This document shows, one piece after another, positions 34,656 to 43,545 of a DNA stretch of 51,545 bases. Source of the DNA: a bacterium (GTDB taxonomy: Bacteria; Chloroflexota; Dormibacteria; Aeolococcales; Bog-877). The stretch spans positions 1 to 51,545 of the forward strand of contig JAJYET010000015.1 in the NCBI GenBank assembly GCA_021785655.1, read 5' to 3'. The position numbers and the translations under genes were made by a program. A model generated the notes under the pieces. That model did not search any database and was not told where the DNA came from. It was given only the letters and a program-made list of their open reading frames with translations. Position 1 is the first letter of the stretch. Each line of letters opens with the position of its first letter.

Positions 34656-35141
34656 TTAGCCCAGCGCCGCGAGCGCGGAGCGCCGATCGAAAAAGGGCTC
34701 GATTTCGGCGATCCGCTCGCCTCTCACCCGGTAGAGATGGAACAGGGTCCCAGTCCCTTCCCTGTCCGCTGGGAACGTGGCGGTGAGCTGGCAGAGAATG
34801 CCCGCCGGCCCGAGCTCCACGAAGGAGACCGTGCCGTCGACGCCGGCTGCGATCTGGCGGCGGAAGGTGTCGGTCACCTCGGAGCGGTTGCGGCAGCGAT
34901 TGGGGGAGGTGTCGTCCCCCCACCTGGCGTCATCGGCCAGCAGCGCCCCGAAGGCCTCCAGGTCGCGGGCTTCGAAGGCGACCAGCAGCTCGGCAGCCAT
35001 CCGCTCCATCGCCGCCCGGGTCCCGATCCGCCGGCAGCAGCAATCGGGATCGCCGCACACCGCCAGGCGGAGACCACTCTCCCCGAGGCAGCCGCACTCC
35101 GGGCACCTCGTCGCCACCCGGTGCAGTCTACCCAGGGCCAC
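34656..35141 (-). CDS. SnoaL/NTF2-like protein with an N-terminal Cys cluster
   Basis: 161 residues from a GTG at 35141. The main part (about 45-161) is a SnoaL-like cone: ERMAAELLVAFEARDLEAFGALLADDARW, FRRQIAAGVDGTVSFVELG, FHLYRVRGERIAEIEPF. Ahead of it lies CPECGCLG...CGDPDCCCRR, seven cysteines in about 24 residues, which could bind zinc. A shorter ATG start at 35009 would drop this cluster. Function unknown. Confidence 0.62.
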   Translation of the reverse strand: MALGRLHRVATRCPECGCLGESGLRLAVCGDPDCCCRRIGTRAAMERMAAELLVAFEARDLEAFGALLADDARWGDDTSPNRCRNRSEVTDTFRRQIAAGVDGTVSFVELGPAGILCQLTATFPADREGTGTLFHLYRVRGERIAEIEPFFDRRSALAALG

Positions 35142-35347
35142 GGCAGCAGTGGCCCTCTGGCAGAGAGCGGTCGGGGGGTGGAGCCTCGGCCGCCCGGGTC
35201 CGACCCGGCGAGGATCCGAGTGCCCAACCTTTTCGCCGCCACCCGCGGCCCGGGAGGCGCCTCCGCGGCCGCCGGGGATCGCACCATGGCGGGCGGTGAA
35301 CTGGAAGGGGAGCCATCGCTCCGGCGCCGACCCGGCTGCGGCGGGGA

Positions 35348-35353
35348 TAAGAT
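35348..35353 (+). promoter_or_regulatory. -10 box (TAAGAT) of a leaderless lipoprotein gene
   Basis: TAAGAT with an eight-base spacer to the ATG at 35362. Confidence 0.45.
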
Positions 35354-35361
35354 TCCGCCTG

Positions 35362-35943
35362 ATGTGGCCTTCGGCAGCCCGGGCGCTGGCCGCTTTGGCG
35401 GTGCTGGTCTCCCTGGGCGGCTGCGCTGTGGGTCCTTCCGGGACCCTCCAGGTGCGTCAGCGCCCCAGCCCCAGCCCCAGCCCTGGCGGCCTGGCCCTGG
35501 CCGCCAACTCCTTCCTGGTCCAGGGCGCCAACCTCTTCGGGATCCTCCCCGGGCCCCACACCCAGGTGGCCTGCTCTGCCGGGGGACGGAATGTCCAGGT
35601 GAGAGGTGAGGTCCAGGGCCAGCAGGTCACCATCTCCCTCTCCCACCTGCGCCCCGGGCAGGACCTCTACGACCCTCCCCTGGAGGGGGGGTTTTCTGAC
35701 TCGGTCACCATGACCGTGCGCGGGCCGGGGGGCGGGTCTCCGATCGAGTATGCCGCCGGGTTCCTGAGCGGCAACTACCAGGGGGTCGGGACCCTCAAGG
35801 TGGGACGGAGCGGCAGGAGTGGGACCGTCAGCATCCAGTTCGGCCCCCCTGTGGGCCAGGAGCCGTCGGTCCAGTCGTCGGGCAACACCACCACCTTCGG
35901 GGCCAACTCCGGTTCGGTCTCGGGCAGCTGGCGCTGCCCCTAG
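35362..35943 (+). CDS. Small lipoprotein of unknown function
   Basis: 193 residues. Signal peptide ALAALAVLVSLGGC puts a lipidated Cys at residue 21. A short Ser/Pro tether follows (RPSPSPSPGG), then a beta-rich domain (NVQVRGEVQGQQVTISLSHL, GTVSIQFGPPVGQ) ending in SWRCP. No family recognised. The last gene before the rpmH cluster. Confidence 0.75.
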   Translation: MWPSAARALAALAVLVSLGGCAVGPSGTLQVRQRPSPSPSPGGLALAANSFLVQGANLFGILPGPHTQVACSAGGRNVQVRGEVQGQQVTISLSHLRPGQDLYDPPLEGGFSDSVTMTVRGPGGGSPIEYAAGFLSGNYQGVGTLKVGRSGRSGTVSIQFGPPVGQEPSVQSSGNTTTFGANSGSVSGSWRCP

Positions 35944-35988
35944 GGCGGCGGCCGCGAATCCCCCCGGGGTGGCTTCCGGCGGGCTCTG

Positions 35989-35994
35989 GTATCC
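35989..35994 (+). promoter_or_regulatory. -10 box (TATCCT) for the rpmH operon
   Basis: TATCCT precedes rpmH, leaving a leader of about 70 bases that ends with AGAGGAGAG at 36058-36066. Confidence 0.35.
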
Positions 35995-36071
35995 TTCATC
36001 CGTCCGCGCCCAGTGCGATGTGGAAGTGCGCCGCGTCGCGCGGAGGGCTGGCGGCCTAGAGGAGAGCGGTC

Positions 36072-36218
36072 ATCAAGCGAACCTACCAGCCCAAGAAGCG
36101 GTATCGGAGGAAGGTGCACGGGTTTCGCGCCCGGATGTCGACCCCGGGGGGAGTCCGCGTCCTCAAGCGGCGGCGCCTCAAGGGCCGGCGCCGGCTGACG
36201 CCCGCCCGCGTGCGGTGA
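36072..36218 (+). CDS. rpmH: Ribosomal protein bL34, ATC start
   Basis: 48 residues, with the invariant [17 protein letters not shown], then [21 protein letters not shown]34 sits in the large ribosomal subunit. The codon in the place of the usual initiator Met is ATC (36072-36074). An in-frame TAG at 36057 leaves only AGG AGA GCG GTC ATC before the conserved Lys, so no ATG, GTG or TTG start exists. A Shine-Dalgarno AGAGGAGAG ends five bases upstream. The gene overlaps rnpA (GTGA) as the head of the rpmH-rnpA-yidD-yidC-khpB operon. Confidence 0.93.
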   Translation: MKRTYQPKKRYRRKVHGFRARMSTPGGVRVLKRRRLKGRRRLTPARVR

Positions 36219-36544
36219 GAAGGCGTCACCGCCTCCGCAGCTCCAGGGATTTCGCGGCAGTGCGGGCGGAGCGGCGGGGCGCCGGCGACCCTCTTCTTCG
36301 CGTTCAGGTGCGCCCGCGCGCCGCCGCCGACCCCAGGATCGGATTCGCCATCTCCCGGCGGGTGGGGGGAGCCGTGGCCCGCAATCGGACCCGCCGTCGG
36401 CTGCGCGCCCTCTGTGATCGGGAGCTCCCGGCGATGAGGCCGGTTGACGTGGTGGTCATCCCGACCGCCGCGGCGCTCCCGGCTTCGTTCACGGAGCTAG
36501 GGGAGGCGTTGCACCGGGTGCTGTCCCGGGCCGGCGCACTTTGA
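36215..36544 (+). CDS. rnpA: Ribonuclease P protein component
   Basis: 109 residues. Shows [46 protein letters not shown] (the RNR motif) and [15 protein letters not shown]. It binds the RNase P RNA and helps 5' tRNA processing. GTG start overlaps the rpmH stop; its own stop overlaps the yidD start (TTGA). Confidence 0.94.
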   Translation: MRRRHRLRSSRDFAAVRAERRGAGDPLLRVQVRPRAAADPRIGFAISRRVGGAVARNRTRRRLRALCDRELPAMRPVDVVVIPTAAALPASFTELGEALHRVLSRAGAL

Positions 36545-36786
36545 AGAAGCTCTCCCTCTGGCTGATCAACTTCTACCAGGTGTCGCTCAGCCCCCTGCTG
36601 GGGCTGGTGGGGGGCTGCCGGTACGAGCCGACCTGCTCCCACTACACGTATGAGGCCATCCAGCTGTACGGCTTCGGGCGGGGCTGGCTGATGGGGGTCC
36701 GGCGGATCCTGCGCTGCAACCCCTTCCACGCCGGGGGCTACGACCCGGTGCCCCTGCCCCAGGAGGAGGTGCCCCATGGCACCTGA
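36541..36786 (+). CDS. yidD: Membrane protein insertion efficiency factor YidD
   Basis: 81 residues, typical length. Conserved [30 protein letters not shown] and [18 protein letters not shown] with the Cys pair positions of the family. TTG start overlapping the rnpA stop. It assists YidC-dependent insertion and runs 11 bases into yidC. Confidence 0.94.
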   Translation: MKKLSLWLINFYQVSLSPLLGLVGGCRYEPTCSHYTYEAIQLYGFGRGWLMGVRRILRCNPFHAGGYDPVPLPQEEVPHGT

Positions 36787-37831
36787 GATGGTGGCCCTGA
36801 TCAACCCGATGTCGCCGCCGCCCACCAACCCCTTCCTGGCGGCGCTGTTCTACGTCCTCCTGACCCCGGTCGGGTTCATCCTCTACCTTCTGGACCAGGC
36901 CTTCCGCAACTTCGGTCCCACCAACGCCGTGGGGGCGTTCGGGCTGGCCATCATCGCCCTCACGCTGATCATCCGGGGCGCCCTCTTCCCCCTCTTCCGC
37001 TGGCAGATCGCGACTCAGTGGAAGATCCAGGCCGACCAGCGGCGGCTGGGGCCCGAGCTCAAGGAGCTGCAGCAGAAGTACAAGAAGGACCGCCAGCGCC
37101 TCAACGAGGAGACCATGGCGCTGTATCGCCGCCACGGCCTCAGCCCCTTCAGCCAGCTCTCCGGCTGCCTGCCTCTCCTCATCCAGATGCCGTTCATCTA
37201 CGCCCTCTACCTGGTCATCGAGAAACTCTCCAAGGGGCTGCACGGCCACGCCGCCAGCTTCCTCTGGATCTCCAACCTCAACGACGTCGCCCTCAAGGTG
37301 AAGGGCGGGATCGCGGGCGACCCGCTGCTGCTGGTGGTCCCGCTTCTGGCCGGGATCCTCACCTACATGCAGTCCAAGATGATGATGCAGCCGGCCCGCC
37401 CGGACATGAGCGAGTCGGAGCGGCAGATGTACCGGGTGATGTCCCAGACCACCTACCTCATGCCGGTGATGATCGCCTTCTTCGCCCTGAACTTCTACCA
37501 GGGCATCGGCCTCTACTGGATCACCCAGAGCCTGGTGATGGTTTTGCAGGTGTTCACCATGATGGGCTGGGGAGGGCTCAAGGTGCCGTCCTGGGTCCCG
37601 GGCGCTGGGTGGTACCCCGCGAACTCCCCTCGGGCCAGGCTCGCGGCCGAATTCGGTGAACTGCCTCGCCCGTCTCGTGGCGGCGGCCCCCCAGATGCGG
37701 ACGCCCGCGGGGGCACCGCGGCGCGCCGCCCCCAGAAGCCCGAGCAGCCATCCGGAGGGGCCTCCGTGCGGCGGCCCTCCCCTGGGGCCACCAGGTCGGG
37801 GCGGCCGGCTCGCCGGGTGGGTCGCCGGTGA
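36776..37831 (+). CDS. yidC: Membrane protein insertase YidC/Oxa1
   Basis: 351 residues of the short Gram-positive type, without the large periplasmic domain. Five hydrophobic segments, including [41 protein letters not shown] (with the hydrophilic-groove Arg) and [18 protein letters not shown] basic C-terminal tail of about 70 residues rich in Arg/Pro is typical of ribosome contact. Inserts proteins into the membrane alone or with SecYEG. No lipobox at the start. Confidence 0.95.
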   Translation: MAPEMVALINPMSPPPTNPFLAALFYVLLTPVGFILYLLDQAFRNFGPTNAVGAFGLAIIALTLIIRGALFPLFRWQIATQWKIQADQRRLGPELKELQQKYKKDRQRLNEETMALYRRHGLSPFSQLSGCLPLLIQMPFIYALYLVIEKLSKGLHGHAASFLWISNLNDVALKVKGGIAGDPLLLVVPLLAGILTYMQSKMMMQPARPDMSESERQMYRVMSQTTYLMPVMIAFFALNFYQGIGLYWITQSLVMVLQVFTMMGWGGLKVPSWVPGAGWYPANSPRARLAAEFGELPRPSRGGGPPDADARGGTAARRPQKPEQPSGGASVRRPSPGATRSGRPARRVGRR

Positions 37832-38514
37832 TCCGGCCCGCCCACGAGGCCAGCGGCGCCACTGTGGAGGAGGCGCTCGCCCGCGCCCTGGCCGAGGCCG
37901 GACTGCGAGAGGACGAGGCCGCGGTCGAGGTCGTGAGCGCCGGGGCACCGGTCATCGCCGGGGAGCGGCTCACCGGGGCGATGGCCCGGGTGAGGGTTAC
38001 CCCCCTGCCCCAGGAGGCGCGGGGGGCCAGGGAGAAGCTCCAGCGGCTCCTCCAGCTCATGGGGATCGAGGCCCGGGTCGAGGCCCGGCTGGCGCGGGCG
38101 GCCGGAGATGACGGTGACCCCCAGCCCACCGTCCTCGAGGTGGAGGGCGACGACCTGGGGGTGCTCATCGGCTGGAGGGGAGAGTCGCTCCGGGCGCTGC
38201 AGACGGTGCTCAACCTGATGCTCGGGGCGGAGCCGGGACGCTCCCGGGTGATCGTGGACATCGCCCACTATCGGGAGCGGCGGGAGCAGGTGGTGAGCCG
38301 GATGGCGGAGCGAGTCGCCGAGACCGTGGTGCGCACCGGACGGGCTCAGCGCCTCAGCCCCATGCCCCCGTATGAGCGGCGGGCGGTTCACCTCGCGCTG
38401 GCGGGCCTCCCCGGGGTGGAGACGGAGAGCGAAGGGGCGGACGGCGAGCGCCACGTGGTGATCCGGCCCGTCCCCCGCGCAGGGGGAGAGCCCACCGGGG
38501 GCGGGTGGAGCTGA
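37828..38514 (+). CDS. khpB: RNA-binding protein KhpB (Jag)
   Basis: 228 residues. Jag_N-like start (ASGATVEEALARALAEAGL), a middle KH domain with GVLIGWRGESLRALQTVLN, and a C-terminal R3H domain (MPPYERRAVHLALAGL). Known KhpA/KhpB complexes bind small RNAs and affect cell shape. GTG start overlaps the yidC stop. Confidence 0.92.
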   Translation: MIRPAHEASGATVEEALARALAEAGLREDEAAVEVVSAGAPVIAGERLTGAMARVRVTPLPQEARGAREKLQRLLQLMGIEARVEARLARAAGDDGDPQPTVLEVEGDDLGVLIGWRGESLRALQTVLNLMLGAEPGRSRVIVDIAHYRERREQVVSRMAERVAETVVRTGRAQRLSPMPPYERRAVHLALAGLPGVETESEGADGERHVVIRPVPRAGGEPTGGGWS

Positions 38515-39134
38515 GGGGCCAACTCCCCCTCCGGGCGGCCGCGCTCGCCCTCCTGGGCTGCCTGGCCGCGGGAGCGGTGGCGGGCTGCGCTGCGGCTCCG
38601 GCGATGATCCGCGGCCCGGTGGAGGACCTGCCCCTCACGGTGCAAGAGATCCCCTTCCCCGGTTTCGAGGTGGAGGCCAACTCGCCGTCCGCCGGGTTCT
38701 ACAGCAACTCCCGCCTGGCGGCGGGCGACGGCGCGACCCTGGCCGCCCTCCGCCGGGCCGGCCGTGTCGACGGCTACGAGCGGGACTTCTCCCGGGCCGC
38801 CAGCCCTGTCCAGGCGGTGGGGCCGGTGGTCATCGAGAGCTCCACCTCCCTCTTTCGGACCGCCTCCGGGGCCGCCCAGGGGCTGTCACTCCTGGGGCGG
38901 GGGCTGGTTCGAGCCGGGGGGACGCCGATCTCCACCGGGCAGGTGGGCCAGGAGGTGCTGGGATACGTGATCCAGAAGCAGCTCAACGGGGTGGCCTACG
39001 ACTCTTTCGTGGTTCTCTGGCGCCAGGCCAACGCCGTGGCCGTGGTGCTGGCGGCCGGCAACGCCGCCACCATGGACGTCCAGTACGCGGTCCAGCTGGC
39101 GCAGATCGCCGAGCGGCGGCTGAGGTCCAGCTGA
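38505..39134 (+). CDS. Lipoprotein of unknown function
   Basis: 209 residues from a GTG, overlapping khpB by 10 bases. The signal peptide ALALLGCLAAGAVAGC puts the lipidated Cys at residue 28. The mature part (FEVEANSPSAGFYSNSRLA, YERDFSRAASPVQAVGPVVI, LWRQANAVAVVLAAGNAA) lacks any domain I know. Two bases separate it from the M16 peptidase, so the two are co-transcribed. Confidence 0.78.
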   Translation: MELRGQLPLRAAALALLGCLAAGAVAGCAAAPAMIRGPVEDLPLTVQEIPFPGFEVEANSPSAGFYSNSRLAAGDGATLAALRRAGRVDGYERDFSRAASPVQAVGPVVIESSTSLFRTASGAAQGLSLLGRGLVRAGGTPISTGQVGQEVLGYVIQKQLNGVAYDSFVVLWRQANAVAVVLAAGNAATMDVQYAVQLAQIAERRLRSS

Positions 39135-39135
39135 G

Positions 39136-40443
39136 GTGGCGGCTCGCGCCGTGAGGTTCGAGGAGGAGACGCTGCCCAGTGGGGCGCGGCTGATCCTGGC
39201 CCCCCTCCCGGGGAGAAGCTCGGTCTCGGTCTCCCTGCTGTTCGGGGTCGGTTCCCGGTTCGAGCCCCGCCGGCTCGCGGGCATATCCCACTTCCTAGAG
39301 CACGTCGTCTTCAAGGGAACCGAGCGCTACCGGGACAGCCGGGCGGTCTCGTCGGCCATCGAGGGGCTGGGCGGGGTGATGAACGCCAGCACGGAGAAGG
39401 AGATGACGGTCTTCTGGGCCAGGGTGGCGGGCACCCACCTCTCCACCGCCTTGGACGTGCTCGCCGAGCTGGCGCTGGCCCCCCGGATCGAGCCCGCCGA
39501 GGTGGAGCGGGAACGCGAGGTGGTCTTCGAGGAGCTGAAGATGTACCTCGATCAGCCGGCTGACCTGGTGCAGATGGCCTTCGACGAGGCGATCTGGGAG
39601 GGCCACCCTCTGGCCCGCGACCCTGCCGGCGACCGCCGCTCCCTCCGGCGAATCGCGGCCCCGGAGCTCGGGGCCTACCACGCCGCCAACTATCGGCCGT
39701 CCCGGCTGGTGGTCATGATCGCCGGCGCTTTCTCCCCCGCCAGGGCTCGCCGGGAGGTGCTGCGGCGCGTGGAGTCCCGGCTTCCCCGGCCCGCGGAGGC
39801 GCCGGTTGACCCCGGAGGGGACGGGGGGCCGCCCCCGCCGCTGGCCTCACCCTTCCAGGCCCGACTGATCTCGCGCCGCGGCGAGCAGGTGCACCTCCTC
39901 CTCGGCACCCGCTGCTCGGCCTACGCGGCTCCGGACCGATGGGCGCTGGACTTGCTCAACACCCTCCTGGGCGAGGGCATGAGCAGTCGCCTCTTCTTGG
40001 AGCTGCGGGAGGCCCAGGGGCTGGCCTATGACGTCCACTCCTTCACCGCCCGCCACCGGGACTCCGGGGCCTTCGCGATCTACCTGGCGACCCGGCCCGA
40101 TCAGGCGGCGACGGGGGCGCGCGCGGCGCTCTTGGAGCTGCGCCGGCTGGCGGACCGGGGGCTCGAGCCCCACGAGCTGGAGCGGGCCAAGGCCCAGATG
40201 GAGGGGCGGCTGGCCCTCCAGACCGAGAGCTCGGGCGGCCTCAGCGAGTTCCTGGGGCACGAGGCCCTGCTCACCGGCGGCCTCCTCAGCCCCGAGGAGG
40301 TCGTGCAGCGGATCCGGGACGTGGGGGAGGACGAGGTGGTGAGGCGGGCCCGGGAGCTGCTGCCCGGGCGCGCCAGCTGGCGCCTGGCGGCGGTGGGGCC
40401 GATCCGAGATCGCGAGGGCCTCGAGGCGGCGGCGTCGGAGTGA
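39136..40443 (+). CDS. M16-family zinc peptidase
   Basis: 435 residues, one full two-domain M16 unit. The inverted zinc motif is HFLEH (His52, Glu55, His56), with the third ligand region EREREVVFEELKMY. The second half contains the inactive domain with LDLLNTLLGEGMSSRLFLELREAQGLAYDVHSF. Similar to Bacillus MlpA/YmxG-type and mitochondrial processing peptidase-like enzymes. GTG start. Confidence 0.92.
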   Translation: MAARAVRFEEETLPSGARLILAPLPGRSSVSVSLLFGVGSRFEPRRLAGISHFLEHVVFKGTERYRDSRAVSSAIEGLGGVMNASTEKEMTVFWARVAGTHLSTALDVLAELALAPRIEPAEVEREREVVFEELKMYLDQPADLVQMAFDEAIWEGHPLARDPAGDRRSLRRIAAPELGAYHAANYRPSRLVVMIAGAFSPARARREVLRRVESRLPRPAEAPVDPGGDGGPPPPLASPFQARLISRRGEQVHLLLGTRCSAYAAPDRWALDLLNTLLGEGMSSRLFLELREAQGLAYDVHSFTARHRDSGAFAIYLATRPDQAATGARAALLELRRLADRGLEPHELERAKAQMEGRLALQTESSGGLSEFLGHEALLTGGLLSPEEVVQRIRDVGEDEVVRRARELLPGRASWRLAAVGPIRDREGLEAAASE

Positions 40444-40466
40444 TCGTGAGTTGAGGAGGAGATGAG

Positions 40467-40916
40467 GTGGAACGGACTCTGGTGCTGATCAAGCCGGACG
40501 GGGTGCAGCGCGGGCTGGTGGGTGAGGTGATCGGAAGGCTGGAGCGCCGCGGCCTGCACCTGGTGGGGCTGAAGCTCATGGCCGTGGAGCGGGAGCTGGC
40601 GGAGCGCCACTACGCCGAGCACCGCGAGCGCCCCTTCTTCGGGGCGGTGATCGACTTCATCTCCTCGTCGCCGGTGGTGGCAATGGTCTGGGAGGGTCCC
40701 AACGTGGTCAGCCTGGTGCGCTCGATGATGGGCCCGACCAATCCGGCGACGGCGGACCCGGGAACCATTCGCGGAGACCTCGGCGTGGACATCGGCCAGA
40801 ACGTGGTGCACGGGTCGGACAGCCCGGCGCGCGCGGAGGAGGAGGTGTCCCTCTTCTTCCGGCCCTCCGAGCTGGTCAGCTGGGAGCGCGCGGGAGGCTC
40901 CTGGATCTACCCCTGA
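40467..40916 (+). CDS. ndk: Nucleoside diphosphate kinase
   Basis: 149 residues. [25 protein letters not shown] at the start, and the phospho-His loop [17 protein letters not shown] with His115. Transfers phosphate between nucleoside tri- and diphosphates. GTG start with GAGGAGGAG upstream. Its last 41 bases overlap lepB tail to tail. Confidence 0.95.
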   Translation: MERTLVLIKPDGVQRGLVGEVIGRLERRGLHLVGLKLMAVERELAERHYAEHRERPFFGAVIDFISSSPVVAMVWEGPNVVSLVRSMMGPTNPATADPGTIRGDLGVDIGQNVVHGSDSPARAEEEVSLFFRPSELVSWERAGGSWIYP

Positions 40917-41640
40917 GCCTCCTCCGGAGCCCGGCCGGGGCCACCACCCCCAGGCTCAGGAGAGCGGCCAGGGTGGGCTCCTGAGCGGGGACGGGGCCCA
41001 GCCGGGTGGGCGGCCAGAAGCGGAGGATCGCGATCCCCTGGATGCCGGATCGAGGCTCCCAGCCGAAAGTGCGGGAGTCCTCGGACACGTTGCGGTTGTC
41101 GCCCATCACGAAGTAGTGGCGCGCCGGGATGTGGGCCCACCTCCCGGTCGACGGCAGCAGTGGGGAGGCCGTGCCCTGGTTGGTGCAGCAGAGCACCTCC
41201 TGGGTCCAGACGCCGTTCACGTAGGGCTCCACCAGCTGGGTTCCGCCTCCTGGCGAGGTGGGGCGGGAGTTGGAGATGTAGACATGCCCCACTCCCTGGC
41301 TGTCGGGGGCGATGCGGATCCACTGCCCGGGGAGACCGATCACCCGTTTGATGAAGTCATTGGAGGAAGGGATGGGGGGGTTGATGATCACCACCTGTCC
41401 CCGGCTTGGGCTGCTGAAGTAGAGCGAGATCTCCTCGGTGAGGAGGAGGTCGTTGTTGTGCAGCCCCGGGTACATGCTGGTGCCCTCGACGTGGACCGGG
41501 CGGACCGCGAAGGCGATGAGGAGGTAGATCACCGCGGCCAGGGCCACCACCTCGATGAGGTCCCTGATGAGGGATCCCCGGCCCCGGGAGTGGATCTGGG
41601 CGGGGACCGGCGTGGGCGTGTTGCCGGGTCCCTGAAGCAC
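40876..41640 (-). CDS. lepB: Signal peptidase I
   Basis: 254 residues. One N-terminal membrane helix ([19 protein letters not shown]), catalytic Ser55 in [10 protein letters not shown], catalytic Lys98 in [12 protein letters not shown], and the SPase signature [14 protein letters not shown]. An extra C-terminal hydrophobic segment ([14 protein letters not shown]) and basic tail follow. Cleaves signal peptides on the outer face of the membrane. GTG start with TATACT six bases ahead. Confidence 0.94.
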   Translation of the reverse strand: MLQGPGNTPTPVPAQIHSRGRGSLIRDLIEVVALAAVIYLLIAFAVRPVHVEGTSMYPGLHNNDLLLTEEISLYFSSPSRGQVVIINPPIPSSNDFIKRVIGLPGQWIRIAPDSQGVGHVYISNSRPTSPGGGTQLVEPYVNGVWTQEVLCCTNQGTASPLLPSTGRWAHIPARHYFVMGDNRNVSEDSRTFGWEPRSGIQGIAILRFWPPTRLGPVPAQEPTLAALLSLGVVAPAGLRRRLRGRSRSLPRAPS

Positions 41641-41646
41641 CCCGGC

Positions 41647-41652
41647 AGTATA
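41647..41652 (-). promoter_or_regulatory. -10 box (TATACT) of leaderless lepB
   Basis: TATACT on the minus strand, six-base spacer to the GTG at 41640. Confidence 0.6.
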
Positions 41653-41734
41653 CGAACCGACCCTCGAGACGCCGAGGTGATCTCAGGTGGGGGCGCAACC
41701 TTGTGGCCCGGCAGTAGTCCTGGGCTGCGGTCCG

Positions 41735-41751
41735 CCGCCCTCCTCGGGCGG
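41735..41751 (-). terminator. Hairpin downstream of parB
   Basis: A 6-base-pair stem CCGCCC/GGGCGG with a TCCTC loop lies 118 bases after the parB stop. No T-run, so the terminator role is weak. The remaining 41653-41868 shows no gene. Confidence 0.25.
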
Positions 41752-41868
41752 AGCCCCGGGGAGACGCGGACCTCAAGGTCGGCCACCTGCACCGGGCAGG
41801 GAGCGCAGGGACCCTGCTGAACTGGGGAGCCCGCCGCGGCGCACCGAACAGATGTGTGTAAGAGGGCG

Positions 41869-42744
41869 CTAGAGCTCGATCCCGAGGGCCTCGCAGATGC
41901 CGGAGAGCTCCTCGGCGGAGAAGTACTCGATCAGGATCCGTCCACGGCCTCGGGCTCCCTGGGTGAGGCGCACCCTGGTGCCCAACCTCCGGGCGATGGC
42001 GGTCTCGAGGGCCCGGAGCTCGGTCTCCTGCGTCGCCTTGCCCTTCCTCTGCGGCGGCTCGCGACGCTGGCCGAGCCGCCCCACCAGCCTCTCCGTCTCC
42101 CGCACCGAGAGCCGGCGGGCGATGACGTGGAGCAGGGTCTTGGCCTGCAGCGCCGGGTCGGTGACAGCCAGCAGCGCGCGGGCGTGGGCGGGCGAGATCT
42201 GCTCCCGCTCCAGGGCGCGCTGCACCTCGGGTGTGGCCTGGAGCAGGCGCATGGTGTTGGCCACTCCGGACCGGCTCCTTCCCAGCCGCTGGGCCACCTC
42301 CTCCTGGGTGAGGCCGAACTCGTCGCAGAGGCGGGTGAAGGCCCTGGCCTCGTCCAGGGCGGAGATGTCGCTGCGCTGCAGGTTCTCGACCAGGGCCATC
42401 TCCAGCCGGGAGCGCTCGGGTCCGACCGGGCGGATCACCACCGGGACGGTCCGCAGCCCGGCGAGCTGGGACGCCCGCAGGCGCCGCTCTCCGGCCACCA
42501 GCCGGTAGGCGCCATCCGCCGGCTCCACCACCAGTGGCTGGAGGACGCCGTACTCCCGGATGGACTGCGCCAGCGCCTCCAGGGTCGCGGGGTCGAAGGT
42601 GCTGCGCGGCTGCAGGGGGTTGGGGGCGATCTCGGAGGTGGGTATCTCCCTCGTGGGCGCGGAGGCGCCGTCCGCTCCCAGGCCGGGAGAGCCCGTGGGG
42701 ATCAGCTGCTCCAGCCCCCGGCCCAGTCCGCGCCGCTTGCTCAC
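41869..42744 (-). CDS. parB: Chromosome-partitioning protein ParB
   Basis: 291 residues. Starts KRRGLGRGLEQLIP, then the ParB/Srx domain with CTP-binding LVAGERRLRASQLAGL and ENLQRSDISALDEA, the KorB-type HTH (LTQEEVAQRLGRSRSGVANTMRLL) and a C-terminal dimerisation part (GRILIEYFSAEELSGI). It loads as a CTP-dependent clamp at parS. The GTG start at 42744 overlaps the parA stop (GTGA); longer starts would run through parA in another frame. Confidence 0.95.
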   Translation of the reverse strand: MSKRRGLGRGLEQLIPTGSPGLGADGASAPTREIPTSEIAPNPLQPRSTFDPATLEALAQSIREYGVLQPLVVEPADGAYRLVAGERRLRASQLAGLRTVPVVIRPVGPERSRLEMALVENLQRSDISALDEARAFTRLCDEFGLTQEEVAQRLGRSRSGVANTMRLLQATPEVQRALEREQISPAHARALLAVTDPALQAKTLLHVIARRLSVRETERLVGRLGQRREPPQRKGKATQETELRALETAIARRLGTRVRLTQGARGRGRILIEYFSAEELSGICEALGIEL

Positions 42745-43523
42745 GCTGCCACCGGGCTGCTTCGCATCACCAGCTCCTCCGCCAGGGCGCGGTATGCGGT
42801 GGCTCCCCGACCCGATGGCTCGTACTGGGTGATCGGGAGTCCGTGGCTGGGGGCCTCGGAGAGCCGCACCGAACGCGGTATGACTGTCGAGAACGCCTGG
42901 TCCCCGAACTGCCGGCGCACCTCGGCCACCACCTGGGCGCTGAGCACCGTGCGGGGATCGAAGAGGGTGAGGACGATGCCGGCGAGGGAGAGGGTGGGAT
43001 TGAGTGCCTGCCGCACCATGGCCTGGGTGCGAGTCAGGAGTGTCAGCCCCTCCAGGGCGAAGTATTCGCACTGAAGCGGGATGAGCATCCGGTCGGCGGC
43101 GACCAGGCAGTTCACGGTGAGCAGTCCCAGTGAGGGCGGGGTGTCGACCAGGACATAGTCGAACTCATCCAGCCCATCCAGGGCAAGGCGGAGACGGGAC
43201 TCGCGAAGGGGGAGATCGGCCAGCTCAAGCTCCGCTCCCGCGAGCTCGACCGATGCCGGCACCAGGGTCATCCCAGGAATGCGCTCCAGCGGGACCGCCA
43301 CCTCCCGCAGCGGCCGGCCCATGACCACCACGTCGTACACGGAACCCAAGAGGGAATTCGGGTTCACCCCCAACCCCGAGGTGGCGTTGGCCTGAGGGTC
43401 GCTGTCCACCAGCATCACTCGCATCCCCCTCTCCGCCAGAGCGGCCCCCAGATTGATGGCGGTGGTGGTCTTCCCCACTCCACCCTTTTGGTTGCAGACG
43501 GTGATGATCCGAGGGTGGGGCAT
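42741..43523 (-). CDS. parA: Chromosome-partitioning ATPase ParA
   Basis: 260 residues. Deviant Walker A KGGVGKTTT (13-21), Walker A' VDSDPQANAT, Walker B YVLVDTPPSLGLL. Drives segregation of ParB-parS complexes. Start ATG at 43523 with TATACT six bases upstream; the parS site lies just behind this promoter. Confidence 0.96.
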   Translation of the reverse strand: MPHPRIITVCNQKGGVGKTTTAINLGAALAERGMRVMLVDSDPQANATSGLGVNPNSLLGSVYDVVVMGRPLREVAVPLERIPGMTLVPASVELAGAELELADLPLRESRLRLALDGLDEFDYVLVDTPPSLGLLTVNCLVAADRMLIPLQCEYFALEGLTLLTRTQAMVRQALNPTLSLAGIVLTLFDPRTVLSAQVVAEVRRQFGDQAFSTVIPRSVRLSEAPSHGLPITQYEPSGRGATAYRALAEELVMRSSPVAA

Positions 43524-43529
43524 GCGGGC

Positions 43530-43535
43530 AGTATA
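43530..43535 (-). promoter_or_regulatory. -10 box (TATACT) of leaderless parA
   Basis: Minus-strand TATACT, six-base spacer to the ATG. parS begins ten bases further upstream, in the -35 area. Confidence 0.6.
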
Positions 43536-43545
43536 GGCGGGGGCC

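Noticed and set aside
36776..37831. Possible lipoprotein signal in YidC
   Set aside because: There is no Cys in a lipobox context at the N-terminus; the short YidC here starts directly with its first membrane helix.
41653..41868. Structured-looking gap considered as an SRP or 6S RNA gene
   Set aside because: I could not find the SRP tetraloop-type core or a convincing long bulged hairpin; only one short stem was supported.
42745..43071. Longer N-terminal extension of ParB
   Set aside because: It would run antiparallel in sense to no motif, lies wholly inside parA in another frame, and the GTG at 42744 in a GTGA overlap gives the standard ParB N-terminus.
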